This document shows, piece after piece, positions 7,523 through 15,771 of a DNA stretch of 21,501 nt. The notes under the pieces were generated by a model. It searched no databases. It saw only the letters and a program-made list of their open reading frames with translations, and was not told where the DNA came from. Source of the stretch: CAYJXJ01 sp964374095 (lineage in GTDB: Bacteria; Elusimicrobiota; Elusimicrobia; UBA1565; UBA9628); contig CAYJXJ010000069.1 of assembly GCA_964374095.1 (NCBI GenBank), positions 1 to 21,501 on the forward strand. The letters are read 5' to 3'. The stretch's first letter is position 1. The number at the start of each line of letters is the position of its first letter. Position numbers and translations under genes: made by a program.

Positions 7523-7827
7523 CAGCCGATGACGGCGTAGCCCGCCTTCTCCACGGCCTCGCGGAGCCGGGACTTCCGGAGATCGGTGCCGTCGCGCCCG
7601 CCGGGAGTCATCACCGTGAGCCGCCGCACGACGAGGCCCCGGCCCTGGAGGGATCCGACCAGGGCGGCGATGTCGCGGGCGGCGCCCCGCATATCCTTCA
7701 CGCAGCCCCCCGCAAACCACCGGATCCGCCGGGTCCCCCGCTTGCGGCTGGGGAGGAGCTTGAGGGTAAGCTCCGTGTCCGTCACGAAAAGATCCCCCAC
7801 CTCTTCGCTGCGCGCGTCGCTGGACAT
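7522..7827 (-). CDS. Conserved-looking hypothetical protein coupled to the SDR
   Basis: I do not recognise this 101-residue protein. It is basic, with an alternating beta/alpha look: F-V-T-D-T-E-L-T-L-K-L-L-P-S, then R-R-I-R-W-F-A-G-G-C-V-K-D-M, a helix A-A-R-D-I-A-A-L-V-G-S-L, a strand R-L-T-V-M-T-P, and a C-terminal helix ending in A-G-Y-A-V-I-G. No signal peptide or membrane segment is visible. It starts with ATG after a GGAGGG site on the minus strand, and its stop overlaps the SDR start (TGATG), which argues for a real co-translated gene. The 59-bp gap before it, up to the HAD-like gene, shows nothing clear. Confidence 0.6.
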   Translation of the reverse strand: MSSDARSEEVGDLFVTDTELTLKLLPSRKRGTRRIRWFAGGCVKDMRGAARDIAALVGSLQGRGLVVRRLTVMTPGGRDGTDLRKSRLREAVEKAGYAVIG

Positions 7828-7886
7828 GCGGCCCTCCTGGATTCTCGGCGGAACTCGGGTTCAAGGCAAAATACCAAATCGCCCTC

Positions 7887-8984
7887 TCAGGGCGCAAACG
7901 CGGGCTGCACGAGCCACCCGCGCGCCTCGGCCTCGGCCCGCGACCCGGGCCTGCCCCGGTCGAGCCAGACCCGAAGCCCGGTCCCATAGCGCAGGAGCTC
8001 CCCATCGGACTCGTCGGCTCCAAAGACCACGGCGGGGACTTTTCCCGTCACTTCCGAGACGGCCGCGACCTTTCCAGCCCCCCAGGGGAAGGGGTCCAGC
8101 TCTCGCCCCCGCATCTTCGCCGTTGACGTGCTGATCTCCAACTTCGCGCCGACGGCCCGGCTCCGCGGTATGCCGACGGCTTGCGCGGCCTCGGCCACCA
8201 GGGCTTGGTAGTCGGAGGAAACCAACCAGGTCTCAAAGCCCGCCCGGTCAAGGAAGCCGATGAAATCCCGGAATTCCGGGACTACCCGGAGTCCCGACCG
8301 GATAGTCAGCGGCCTCGGATCCTGTTGGGAAATCTGCACGATCTCAGCTTCGGGAGGGCGCGCCAACTCAAGCGCCATGGTCTCCCGCGCGTAAACCGCC
8401 GCCTCCTCGACGGTAAATCCATGGAATAGCCTCGCGAGATAGCGTCGGCATTCCGCCGCTCCGGTGCGGACGCAAAGCTCCCGGTACGAGCTGATGAAAC
8501 CCTTGCGCAATTGACGATAGGCGGGTTGGGACCTCCAGGCCGAGACCGGCGCCGCCAAGAGCTCTTCATACCGCGACCTTAGGGCCTGGCGGCCGAAAGC
8601 CGCGGGGACCACGCTCCAGAACGCCTCGTCGATCTTGAAGTCGATCCTCTCGGCCATGCGCTGGAACGCCGACTCCGCGATATCGTGATCGATCACGGCC
8701 GCGTCGACGGGAAGGACGGCGATCGGAGGCTCCGCCGGGTTGTATCGCGGACTCGCCGAGCCATTCTCAGCGGCGAAGGCCTCGATGGCGCGGCGCACCG
8801 CGGGGTCCCAGCGGCCCGGCGCCAAGGCGTCGGCTTTCGGCCCGGCCGCTTGGGCCGCCTGATCCCGGCGGGGATTGCGGCGCCGGCGGCGGGCCGTCGC
8901 GCCGTCCGCGACAACCGCGGCCAACAACAGGCTCGCCGCGAAAATATTTCCAATCGCCGCGTTACGGCAGCCAAAAAGTTTCAC
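7887..8984 (-). CDS. Secreted HAD-superfamily protein with degenerate active site
   Basis: This 365-residue protein starts at a GTG and has a signal peptide (residues about 8-30, I-F-A-A-S-L-L-L-A-A-V-V-A-D-G-A). Its layout resembles HAD phosphatases of the phosphoserine/phosphorylcholine phosphatase kind: I-A-V-L-P-V-D-A-A-V-I-D-H-D-I-A-E-S near residue 90, a helical cap, motif II-like W-L-V-S-S-D near 255, a G-A-K-L segment and motif IV-like V-V-F-G-A-D-E-S-D-G-E-L-L near 315. The usual D-x-D-G-T nucleophile motif reads P-V-D-A-A, so the nucleophilic Asp is replaced by Pro; a pseudophosphatase is possible. It is transcribed divergently from the polyamine operon, with 58 bp between the starts. 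Family placement is by motif layout only. Confidence 0.55.
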   Translation of the reverse strand: MKLFGCRNAAIGNIFAASLLLAAVVADGATARRRRRNPRRDQAAQAAGPKADALAPGRWDPAVRRAIEAFAAENGSASPRYNPAEPPIAVLPVDAAVIDHDIAESAFQRMAERIDFKIDEAFWSVVPAAFGRQALRSRYEELLAAPVSAWRSQPAYRQLRKGFISSYRELCVRTGAAECRRYLARLFHGFTVEEAAVYARETMALELARPPEAEIVQISQQDPRPLTIRSGLRVVPEFRDFIGFLDRAGFETWLVSSDYQALVAEAAQAVGIPRSRAVGAKLEISTSTAKMRGRELDPFPWGAGKVAAVSEVTGKVPAVVFGADESDGELLRYGTGLRVWLDRGRPGSRAEAEARGWLVQPAFAP

Positions 8985-9008
8985 CGTGGATGGTAAATGT
9001 TATAGAAT
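8980..9008 (+). promoter_or_regulatory. Candidate promoter of the polyamine operon
   Basis: TTCACC (8980-8985) and TAGAAT (9003-9008) are separated by 17 bp and match the sigma-70 boxes at 4/6 and 5/6. They lie in the AT-richer divergent gap before the start at 9043. The -35 box overlaps the GTG start of the divergent HAD-like gene, so the two genes may influence each other. Confidence 0.38.
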
Positions 9009-9042
9009 TATCCTCAACGAATGCTGTCGCCGAGGTGACCTG

Positions 9043-10107
9043 ATGTCAAACAAGAATAAAACACTCCTCCTTAAAGATGTCGTCGAACATTTCGACATCA
9101 CCAAACACGACACCGTTTCCATGGTTTCGGCGATGTCCAAGATGGCGTTCTCCGCCCGGGACCTCGCCCGCGCCAGCGACATCTACGACCGCATGCTGGC
9201 CGACAAAGACTGCTCCATCTTCCTCTGTCTGGCGGGATCGCTGTTCTCGGCGGGACTTAAAAAGGCGGTCTTCGACCTGGTCAACAACAACATGGTCGAC
9301 GGCATCATTTCGACGGGAGCCAACATCATCGACCAGGATTTCTTCGAGGCGCTGGGCTTCAAGCACTACCAGGGCAGCAAGTGGGTCGACGACCACGCCC
9401 TGCGCCGCGCGCGCGTGGACCGCATCTATGACACCTTCATCGATGAGGACGAACTCGGCGCCTGCGACAAGACGATCTCCGATATCGCCGGCACCCTCAA
9501 GCCCCGGCCTTATTCCTCCCGGGAGTTCATCGAGGAGATGGGCAAGTTCCTCGCCGCCCCCAAGGCCTGCAAGGCCAAGGACTCCATCGTCCTGGCGGCT
9601 TTTCAGAAAGGCGTTCCCATCTTCGTTCCGGCCTTTTCGGACTGCTCGGCGGGATTCGGCCTGCTGCACCATCAATGGCACAACCCCGACGAGCACGTCA
9701 CCCTCGACTCGGCCCGGGACTTTCGCGAGCTCGTCCGCATCAAGATCGGGGCCAAGCAGACGGGCTTGCTGATGCTGGGCGGCGGCGTGCCGAAGAACTT
9801 CGCCCAAGACATGACCGTGGGCCCCGAGATGCTGGGCTTTGAAACCACGATGCACAAGTACGCGGTCCAGATAACGGTGGCCGACGAGCGCGACGGCGCG
9901 CTCTCGGGCTCCACCCTGCGCGAGGCCTGCTCGTGGGGCAAGGTGGACACCGCCTACGAGCAGATGGTCTACTCCGAGGCGTCTTTGGCTTTCCCCATAC
10001 TCGCCTCCTACGCCTATCACAAAGGGTCCTGGCGCGGGCGCAAGGCGCGAAATTGGGGCGCGTTCCTCAACGACGAGAAGACGCCCGTTCCCGCGGCCGA
10101 GCGCTGA
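9043..10107 (+). CDS. Deoxyhypusine synthase-like polyamine enzyme
   Basis: This 354-residue member of the deoxyhypusine synthase fold transfers an aminobutyl group from spermidine through an enzyme-lysine intermediate. Bacteria lack hypusine, and bacterial members are known to make homospermidine or act on related polyamines, so the exact product here is inferred. Family features include G-I-I-S-T-G-A-N-I-I-D-Q-D, F-V-P-A-F-S-D-C-S, G-G-G-V-P-K-N-F and A-C-S-W-G-K-V; the catalytic Lys is K300. The ATG at 9043 has an adjacent GAGGTG site. The longer open frame upstream runs into the divergent gene and was not used. Agmatinase follows after 10 bp, and the deacetylase overlaps agmatinase, forming one operon. 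Confidence 0.88.
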   Translation: MSNKNKTLLLKDVVEHFDITKHDTVSMVSAMSKMAFSARDLARASDIYDRMLADKDCSIFLCLAGSLFSAGLKKAVFDLVNNNMVDGIISTGANIIDQDFFEALGFKHYQGSKWVDDHALRRARVDRIYDTFIDEDELGACDKTISDIAGTLKPRPYSSREFIEEMGKFLAAPKACKAKDSIVLAAFQKGVPIFVPAFSDCSAGFGLLHHQWHNPDEHVTLDSARDFRELVRIKIGAKQTGLLMLGGGVPKNFAQDMTVGPEMLGFETTMHKYAVQITVADERDGALSGSTLREACSWGKVDTAYEQMVYSEASLAFPILASYAYHKGSWRGRKARNWGAFLNDEKTPVPAAER

Positions 10108-10117
10108 GGATCGGTCG

Positions 10118-11062
10118 GTGAGAGCGCTCGCCCCCGCCGGGGAGATCGTCCCCGGCCAGTTCCTGGGCGTCGGCGCTCCGCTCCCGGAGGCCCGCTTCGC
10201 GGTGCTCCTGCTTCCCTACGAACGCTCCACCTCCTACAAGAAGGGCACCAAGCGCGGCCCTCAGGCCCTGCTCGAGGGCTCCCTGGGCCTTGAGCTCTGG
10301 GACGAGGAGATCGGCCGCCAAACTTATCGCGAGGGTATTCATACCCTCTCGTTGCCTCCCGGCCCTTCGCCCGCCGAACGCTATTTCCCGCGGGTCGGCG
10401 CCATGGTCGAAAGCCTCTTGTCCGCGGACCGGACTCTGTTTGCGATCGGAGGCGAGCACTCGCTGTCGCAGGCGGTCATTCCCCCTTACATCCGGCGATT
10501 TCAGCGCTTGGGGCGCCGCCTGTCGGTGTTCCACTTCGACGCCCATGCGGATATGCGGCCGGCCTACGAAGGCTCGCCCCACAACCACGCGTGCGCGATG
10601 TATCCGATCTCGCGCCTCTGCCGCGTCGTGCAGGCCGGGATTCGGTCGATCGCGGAGGAAGAGGCCCACCTGGTCAACGCGGGCAACGTCATCACGTTCA
10701 CGCGCCACGACAACCCCGACGTTTCCAGGCTGCTTGCCCGTGTCCTCAAGTCCCTGACCGACGACGTCTATATCTCCATCGACCTCGACGGCTTCGATCC
10801 GGCCGTGATCCCCGGAGTCGGCACGCCGCAGCCCGGCGGGTTCTCCTGGTCGGAAGGCCTGGAACTGTTCCGGGCCGTCATCTCAGCCAAGAACGTCGTG
10901 GGCGTCGACGTCATGGAGCTCTGCCCGCTCAAGGACACGGTGACTTCCGAGCTCGCGGCGGCCAAGCTCGTCTATCGCCTCATGGGCATGCTCGCGGCCA
11001 AACGCGCCGCGGCTCCCGCGGGAGCGCGCCACGGGCGCAAGACCGCGTCGTTGAACGGGTGA
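10118..11062 (+). CDS. speB: Agmatinase (ureohydrolase family)
   Basis: This is a dimanganese ureohydrolase of 314 residues that converts agmatine to putrescine and urea. All metal-binding motifs are intact: G111-G-E-H-S, D141-A-H143-A-D145 and D222-L-D224-G-F-D227-P. The length fits agmatinases (about 300-320). The start is GTG, 10 bp after the upstream stop. The sequence alone does not exclude a related guanidino-acid hydrolase, but the polyamine neighbours favour agmatine. No arginine decarboxylase is in the window, so agmatine must come from elsewhere. Confidence 0.87.
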   Translation: MRALAPAGEIVPGQFLGVGAPLPEARFAVLLLPYERSTSYKKGTKRGPQALLEGSLGLELWDEEIGRQTYREGIHTLSLPPGPSPAERYFPRVGAMVESLLSADRTLFAIGGEHSLSQAVIPPYIRRFQRLGRRLSVFHFDAHADMRPAYEGSPHNHACAMYPISRLCRVVQAGIRSIAEEEAHLVNAGNVITFTRHDNPDVSRLLARVLKSLTDDVYISIDLDGFDPAVIPGVGTPQPGGFSWSEGLELFRAVISAKNVVGVDVMELCPLKDTVTSELAAAKLVYRLMGMLAAKRAAAPAGARHGRKTASLNG

Positions 11063-11919
11063 GCCGGGTCTTCTCGGACCCCGCGACGCTCGCTTACCAC
11101 ACCCCCGGCCATCCGGAATCTCCGGACCGCGTCGGCCGCACATCCCGCCGGCTCGCCGCGGCTGGACTCACGCCGGAATTGCCGACGCGCCGCGCGACGC
11201 CCGAGGATGTCGCTCTCGCCCATCGCAAATCCCATTTTTCCGAAGTGCGCGAAGGTCGCTATGCGGACGCGGATACCCCGCACTACCCGGGCATCGACGA
11301 GATCGCCTTGAAGAGCCTCTCCGGGGCTCTGGCGGCGGCCGAAGCGGCGGCCGAAGGCCGGCCGGCCTTCTCGCTGATGCGTCCGCCGGGCCACCATGCC
11401 GGACGGGGGCGCGTCGCGGGATTCTGCTATTTCAACAATCTGGCCGTCGCCTGCGAGTCCCTGATAAAATCGGCGCCGACCTCCCGCATCGCCATCCTGG
11501 ACGTGGACGTCCACCACGGCGACGGCACGCAGGACATCATGCTGCGGCGCGAGGGCGTGATGTTCGCGTCCCTGCACCAAGTCCCCCTCTACCCGGGCAC
11601 GGGGCTTAAATCCGAGGACAACTGCCTCAATTTTCCCTTGCCCCCCGGGACCGGGGAGGCGTTCTACTTGAATACCCTCGAAGCGGCCCTGGGCTCCTTG
11701 TTGGATTTCGAGCCGACGATCCTGGCGGTCTCGGCGGGCTTTGACACCTACAAGGAATGCCCCATCGCCGGCCTGCGCCTGGAGCGAAACACCTACCGCC
11801 GCATCGGCTCGCTCTTGGGCCAGACGGGCCTGCGGCGGTTCGCGGTTCTGGAGGGCGGCTATGCCGCCGAGCTCCCCCTCCTGGTCGAAAATTTTTTGAC
11901 GGGCTTCTTCTCCCCTTAA
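11059..11919 (+). CDS. HDAC-family deacetylase, probably acetylpolyamine amidohydrolase
   Basis: This is a zinc amidohydrolase of the histone deacetylase superfamily, 286 residues. Motifs are complete: R-P-P-G-H-H with H112/H113, D148-V-D150-V-H152-H-G-D-G-T and S-A-G-F-D229 (zinc ligands D150, H152, D229), and L-E-G-G-Y with the transition-state tyrosine near the C-terminus. Bacterial members deacetylate acetylpolyamines or other small acetylated compounds; placement directly after agmatinase supports a polyamine substrate (inference). The GTG start overlaps the agmatinase stop (GTGA), indicating coupling. The frame is open further upstream inside agmatinase, but homology begins only here, at S-R-V-F-S-D-P. 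Confidence 0.85.
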   Translation: MSRVFSDPATLAYHTPGHPESPDRVGRTSRRLAAAGLTPELPTRRATPEDVALAHRKSHFSEVREGRYADADTPHYPGIDEIALKSLSGALAAAEAAAEGRPAFSLMRPPGHHAGRGRVAGFCYFNNLAVACESLIKSAPTSRIAILDVDVHHGDGTQDIMLRREGVMFASLHQVPLYPGTGLKSEDNCLNFPLPPGTGEAFYLNTLEAALGSLLDFEPTILAVSAGFDTYKECPIAGLRLERNTYRRIGSLLGQTGLRRFAVLEGGYAAELPLLVENFLTGFFSP

Positions 11920-11923
11920 TACC

Positions 11924-14143
11924 ATGCCCTCCTCCCCCGCGGCCGCGATCTTCGGCCTTTCCTTCGCGACCTTGGTCTATGCGATAACGCTGACCCGGGT
12001 CTTCGCCTATGTCCTGCCGTACCATTTCACCGCGGTGGCCCTGTCCCTGGCCATGCTCGGTCTGGGGCTGGGGGCCTCCCTGGGAGGCGCCCCCCCTCCC
12101 CTGGAGCTGCGGGTCTGGCGCGCGCGCGCCTTGGCCGCGCTTTCCGCCTCCTGGCTCGCGCTCTACGCCGCGCTGCACGTCCACTGGGGGCTCTGGACCC
12201 TCGCCGCGGCCGCCCTGCTGCCGTTCGTCGCCCTGGGCGCCGTCATCTCGCAGATCTACGGGAGCGCTCAATCGCCCCGGCTCGCCTACACCGCCGATCT
12301 CCTTGGCGCCGCGGCGGCGAGCCTCGCGGCTCTGCCCCTCTTCGTGCGCTGCGGCCCGGAAGGCATACTGCTGGGCCTGGCCGCCGCCTTCAGCGCGGGT
12401 GGACTGTCCCTCGCGCGGCAACACCCCCGCGGGCCCCGGAGGGCAAGCGCGGCGATCTTGGGGCTTTCTCTGGCGTCGTTAGCCGCGGCCGGACTGGGAG
12501 CGCTCCCCGCCGTGGGGTCGGCCCCCGGACGGGCCGCCCAGAAGCCCCTCCACGAAGCCCTGCGGCGCGACGGCGGCAGGATCGTGGATTTTTCCTGGGG
12601 ATCGGCGGGACGGGCCGACCTCTACGAGCAGCCCGCCTATCGAAACGTCAAATGGATCTTCAACGACGCGACCAACTCCTCGATGCTGCCGGCGGATCCC
12701 GACACCCCGGCCCGCCGGGAATTTCTCCGCGGCTTGATGCACAACATTCCCCTGGGGCTCCACAAGACCCGGCGCGCCCTCCTGATCGGGCCGGGGGGCG
12801 GCATCGAGGTTCAGCTGGCCCGCCTGGCCGGCGTCGGGCACATCGACGCCGTGGAGATAAATCCGGCGAGTGTCGCGATCGTGCGCCGGTGGTCCCGATT
12901 CGCGGGACCGGTTTATGACGCGCCGGGGGTCCATCTCCACATCGAGGATGGCCGCCACTTCCTCTCCACGACTCAGGCCCAATACGATCTCATCCAGATG
13001 TCTCTCGTGATAACCGGCACCGCCCTTCCGGGGACCTTCGCGCTCGCCGAGGCGCACCTCCACACCCTGGAGGCCCACCGCCTGTATCTGCGGCGATTGG
13101 CTCCCGGGGGACTCCTGGCCGTCTTCGATGATTCCTACGAGCGCTCCCTGCGCACGGCCTTGACGGCCTTGGCGGCGTTGGAGGAACGCGGGGTTCCCTT
13201 CGACCGGGCGCTGGAGCGGATCGTCGTCGTGAGGAGTCTCGGCCGCTCCGGGGCATGGAACGCCGCTCTGGTGTTGGTTTCCCCCGACGCGATCCCGGCG
13301 AACGTGCTACGGGACCTCCTTGAAACCAGCCGGACCAACGGCCTGGAACCGACATGGATTCCCGGTCTTTCGGCTCGCGAGCCCTTCGAGTCCCTGGCGC
13401 GCGAGGGATTGGGGCGGTTCCTAGAGGCGAACCCCCTCGATCTGCGGCCCCGGAGCGATAATCATCCCTTCTTCTTCTATTTCGGAAAGGGGTGGCGCGC
13501 CCACGCGCGGGTCCTCCTCCCGGTTTTTGCGCTCGGAGGCCTGTCGCTGCTGGCGGTGATCGCGGCCGCGGCCGCGACGAGACGCCGGCTGCCTGCGGCC
13601 GGGGCCGCGTATGCAGCGGTCGCGGCGCTATGCGGAGCGTCCTTCATGATAATCGAGGCCGGCCTCCTGGCGCGGCTCGCCTTGGCCACGCGCGGACCCG
13701 GGGAAGCCCTCGCCGTGCTGCTTTTTTCGCTGCTCTTCTGGTGCGGCCTCGGAAATCGCGCGGCCGCGGCCTTGAGTCGACGCGGCCTGCCCCTGTGGGC
13801 CGCCTGCGCGATCGCGGCGGCCGCGGCGGGGGCCACCCTCTGGGCCATGCGCGCGGGCCTGCCGATGGCCGGCATTCGCTGGCAACCGGCCCGGGTGGCT
13901 TTGCTCTGGCTGTCCCTGGGCCCCATCGGCTTGGGCCTGGGGCTGCCGTTTCCGACCCTGCTCGAACTTCAGTCCCGCCAAGACCGCGCGGCCAACGCTC
14001 GACTCTGGGGGATCAACGGCCTGGCCGCGGTCGTGGGGGCCTGTCTTTCGATCTCCATTTCCTTTTTGTGGGGGATCGAGGCCTCGCTCTGGGCCGGGGT
14101 GGGCGGCTACCTGGCCGGGGCCGTCCTCGCGGCGCGGCGCTAG
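11924..14143 (+). CDS. Membrane protein with central spermidine synthase-like domain
   Basis: This is a 739-residue polytopic protein. Hydrophobic segments fill residues about 1-205. A soluble Rossmann-type domain resembling spermidine synthase covers about 230-500, and a second block of membrane segments covers about 525-735. The soluble domain has SAM-type motifs G-P-G-G-G near 288, V-E-I-N-P and I-E-D-G-R-H-F. The place where aminopropyltransferases carry Y-D-x-I-x-x-D-x-x-D-P reads Y-D-L-I-Q-M-S-L-V-I-T, so the catalytic Asp is missing and spermidine synthesis is doubtful. It may be a polyamine-related transporter or sensor, or another methyltransferase-like enzyme (inference). It starts 4 bp after the deacetylase stop. 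Its TAG lies in the palindrome CTAG shared with the convergent gene's stop. Confidence 0.75.
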   Translation: MPSSPAAAIFGLSFATLVYAITLTRVFAYVLPYHFTAVALSLAMLGLGLGASLGGAPPPLELRVWRARALAALSASWLALYAALHVHWGLWTLAAAALLPFVALGAVISQIYGSAQSPRLAYTADLLGAAAASLAALPLFVRCGPEGILLGLAAAFSAGGLSLARQHPRGPRRASAAILGLSLASLAAAGLGALPAVGSAPGRAAQKPLHEALRRDGGRIVDFSWGSAGRADLYEQPAYRNVKWIFNDATNSSMLPADPDTPARREFLRGLMHNIPLGLHKTRRALLIGPGGGIEVQLARLAGVGHIDAVEINPASVAIVRRWSRFAGPVYDAPGVHLHIEDGRHFLSTTQAQYDLIQMSLVITGTALPGTFALAEAHLHTLEAHRLYLRRLAPGGLLAVFDDSYERSLRTALTALAALEERGVPFDRALERIVVVRSLGRSGAWNAALVLVSPDAIPANVLRDLLETSRTNGLEPTWIPGLSAREPFESLAREGLGRFLEANPLDLRPRSDNHPFFFYFGKGWRAHARVLLPVFALGGLSLLAVIAAAAATRRRLPAAGAAYAAVAALCGASFMIIEAGLLARLALATRGPGEALAVLLFSLLFWCGLGNRAAAALSRRGLPLWAACAIAAAAAGATLWAMRAGLPMAGIRWQPARVALLWLSLGPIGLGLGLPFPTLLELQSRQDRAANARLWGINGLAAVVGACLSISISFLWGIEASLWAGVGGYLAGAVLAARR

Positions 14144-15501
14144 ATCCGCTCGAAGTAGCGCTCGCGTTCCCAACAGGTCACCGCGCGCTCGAAGGCCGAC
14201 TGCTCCGCGCGGGCCGCGTGCAGGTAATGCGCGACGGCCTCGTCCCCGAAGATCTCCCGGGCGATCTTCGAGCGCTCCAAGGCCAGGATGGCTTCGGGGA
14301 GAGACTTCGGCACGGAGGGCGCCTTCGACTCGTAGGCGTTGCCCTCAAAGACCGGCGGCGGCTCGATCTTGCGCTCGATGCCGTAGAGCCCGGCCCCGAT
14401 GGTCGCCGCGAAGGCGAGGTAGGCGTTCACGTCGGCCCCGGGAATGCGGTTTTCAATGCGCAGCGACTCCCCCTCCCCGACCACCCGGAAGCCGCAGGTC
14501 CGGTTGTCCCTGCCCCACGCGATGCGCGTGGGAGCGAAGGTCGCGGATTGATAGCGCTTGTAGGAATTCACGGTGGGCGCCAGGAAGAACGCCAAGTCCC
14601 GCGCCAGCGCCATCATCCCGCCCAAGAAGTGGCGAAAGGCGGGCCCGTCGCCCTCCCCCCTCCCCCCCCGCGCGAATAGATTTCGTTTGCCGGCCCGGTC
14701 CCAGAGGCTGGCGTGAATATGGCAGCTGGAGCCCGCGAGCTTGGCATCGGGCTTGGCCATGAACGTCAGGCACGCCCCCTTTTGCATGGCGATTTCTTTT
14801 GCCCCATGCTTATAGATGGTGTGCCGGTCGGCCATGTCCATGGGCGCGGCGTAGCCGAGGTTGATCTCATGCTGGCCCGGACCCCATTCGCCCTTGGAGG
14901 TCTCCACCGGGATGCCGGTCGCTTCCATCAGGTTGCGGATCTCGGCGTTTACGAACTCCTCCTTGGAGCCTTGGAGGATGTGATAGTCCTCGATGTAGGA
15001 GCCGAAATGCTCCAGGCCATGGTAGGCCTTCTTCTGCGCGGATTCATAAGTCTCCCGGAAGAGATAAAACTCCAACTCCGATGCCATCTTGAGGGAAAGC
15101 CCCATCGCCGTGGCGCGCTCCACCTGCCGCGCGAGCATACTCCGGGGCGCCACCGCGATGGGCGCTCCCGCAGCATCGAGCAGGTCGCAGATCACGAGCG
15201 CGCTCCCCGGGCTCCAGGCCGGCGCCCGCGCCGTCGCCGGATCCGGGGACATCAAGAAATCCTGGTAGCCCTTGTCCCAACTCGTCAACGCGAAGCCGGG
15301 GAGCGGATCCATCTCCATGTCCACGGTGAGCAGGTACGCGCAAGCATGCGAACCGTGCGCCGCGACCGCCCGCGTGAAATGCCGCCCCGTGGCGCGCTTG
15401 CCCATCCAACGCCCCTGCATATCGGGGAATACGAGTATGACGGTATGAATCTTCCCGGCCTTGATGTCCCGCAACAGCGGCTGAAATCGCGCTCCGTTCA
15501 T
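14140..15501 (-). CDS. Glutamine synthetase family protein, likely gamma-glutamylpolyamine synthetase
   Basis: This 453-residue member of the glutamine synthetase superfamily shows ATP and metal-site motifs: M-A-S-E-L-E-F-Y-L-F, G-P-G-Q-H-E-I-N-L, H-I-H-A-S-L, N-S-Y-K-R-Y, W-G-R-D-N-R and R-I-E-N-R-I-P-G-A-D-V-N-A-Y-L. The spacing and the Y-A-A-P-M-D-M-A-D segment are more like PuuA/GlnA3-type enzymes, which gamma-glutamylate putrescine or other amines, than classical GlnA. The neighbouring polyamine genes support this. I chose the ATG at 15501, where family homology starts (R-F-Q-P-L-L-R-D-I-K); a GGAGG sits 13 bases upstream. The open frame extends 20 codons further without homology. It converges on the operon above with a 4-bp stop overlap, so it is separately regulated. 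Confidence 0.85.
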   Translation of the reverse strand: MNGARFQPLLRDIKAGKIHTVILVFPDMQGRWMGKRATGRHFTRAVAAHGSHACAYLLTVDMEMDPLPGFALTSWDKGYQDFLMSPDPATARAPAWSPGSALVICDLLDAAGAPIAVAPRSMLARQVERATAMGLSLKMASELEFYLFRETYESAQKKAYHGLEHFGSYIEDYHILQGSKEEFVNAEIRNLMEATGIPVETSKGEWGPGQHEINLGYAAPMDMADRHTIYKHGAKEIAMQKGACLTFMAKPDAKLAGSSCHIHASLWDRAGKRNLFARGGRGEGDGPAFRHFLGGMMALARDLAFFLAPTVNSYKRYQSATFAPTRIAWGRDNRTCGFRVVGEGESLRIENRIPGADVNAYLAFAATIGAGLYGIERKIEPPPVFEGNAYESKAPSVPKSLPEAILALERSKIAREIFGDEAVAHYLHAARAEQSAFERAVTCWERERYFERI

Positions 15502-15532
15502 TCTTGGCCCCAACCTCCGGACTGGCGCGACA

Positions 15533-15561
15533 ATTCTAGATGAATTGCGGCGCGCGCGCAA
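15533..15561 (-). promoter_or_regulatory. Candidate promoter of the glutamine synthetase-like gene
   Basis: On the minus strand TTGCGC (15556-15561) lies 17 bp before TAGAAT (15533-15538). The -10 match is good (5/6) and the -35 weak (3/6). The predicted leader is about 25 bases and contains GGAGG. The adjacent AT-rich tract upstream may act as an UP-type element. Confidence 0.3.
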
Positions 15562-15569
15562 GCGACGCG

Positions 15570-15646
15570 TATATATAATACTATATATTAATTTATAATA
15601 TTAAAACAACACTAAACATACAACAAGATAGTATATAACACAACAC
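15570..15646. other. Sharply bounded AT-rich island in the divergent intergenic region
   Basis: About 77 bases are roughly 83% A+T (only about 13 G or C), with short TATA/TAATATTA palindromic runs. Very GC-rich sequence bounds them on both sides (CGCGCGCGC before, CCGCGGCGCGCC after). The island separates the glutamine synthetase-like gene from the parA promoter. It could be a curved or easily melted regulatory region, or an origin-associated unwinding element. I see no perfect DnaA box (TTATNCACA) inside 15502-15771, which argues against a classical oriC. Confidence 0.5.
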
Positions 15647-15669
15647 CGCGGCGCGCCAACGCTGAGACA

Positions 15670-15698
15670 TTGACAGCCGGCCGCGCCTCTGCTATATT
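15670..15698 (+). promoter_or_regulatory. Sigma-70 promoter of the parAB operon
   Basis: A perfect -35 box TTGACA (15670-15675) is separated by exactly 17 bp from TATATT (15693-15698; 5/6). This is the strongest promoter match seen in the window. The start would be near 15705, giving a leader of about 65 bases before the parA ATG at 15772. Confidence 0.72.
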
Positions 15699-15717
15699 CT
15701 AACCATTGCGCCAGCCA

Positions 15718-15733
15718 GTTCACACGTGAAAAC
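15718..15733. promoter_or_regulatory. Degenerate parS-like palindrome
   Basis: A core CACGTG (15723-15728) followed by AAAAC lies between the parA promoter and gene. Aligned to the conserved parS 16-mer (TGTTTCACGTGAAACA) it matches 10 of 16 positions: the right half is good and the left half poor. ParB of this type binds parS sites near parAB. It could be a weak site or an operator for autoregulation, or chance. Confidence 0.25.
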
Positions 15734-15771
15734 AGTCATGTCGATCCGGATAACAAAAAAAGGCTAATATA

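Noticed and set aside
14140..14143. Stops of two convergent genes sharing the palindrome CTAG
   Set aside because: Neat but unremarkable: tail overlaps of a few bases are common in compact genomes, and no terminator structure is associated with it.
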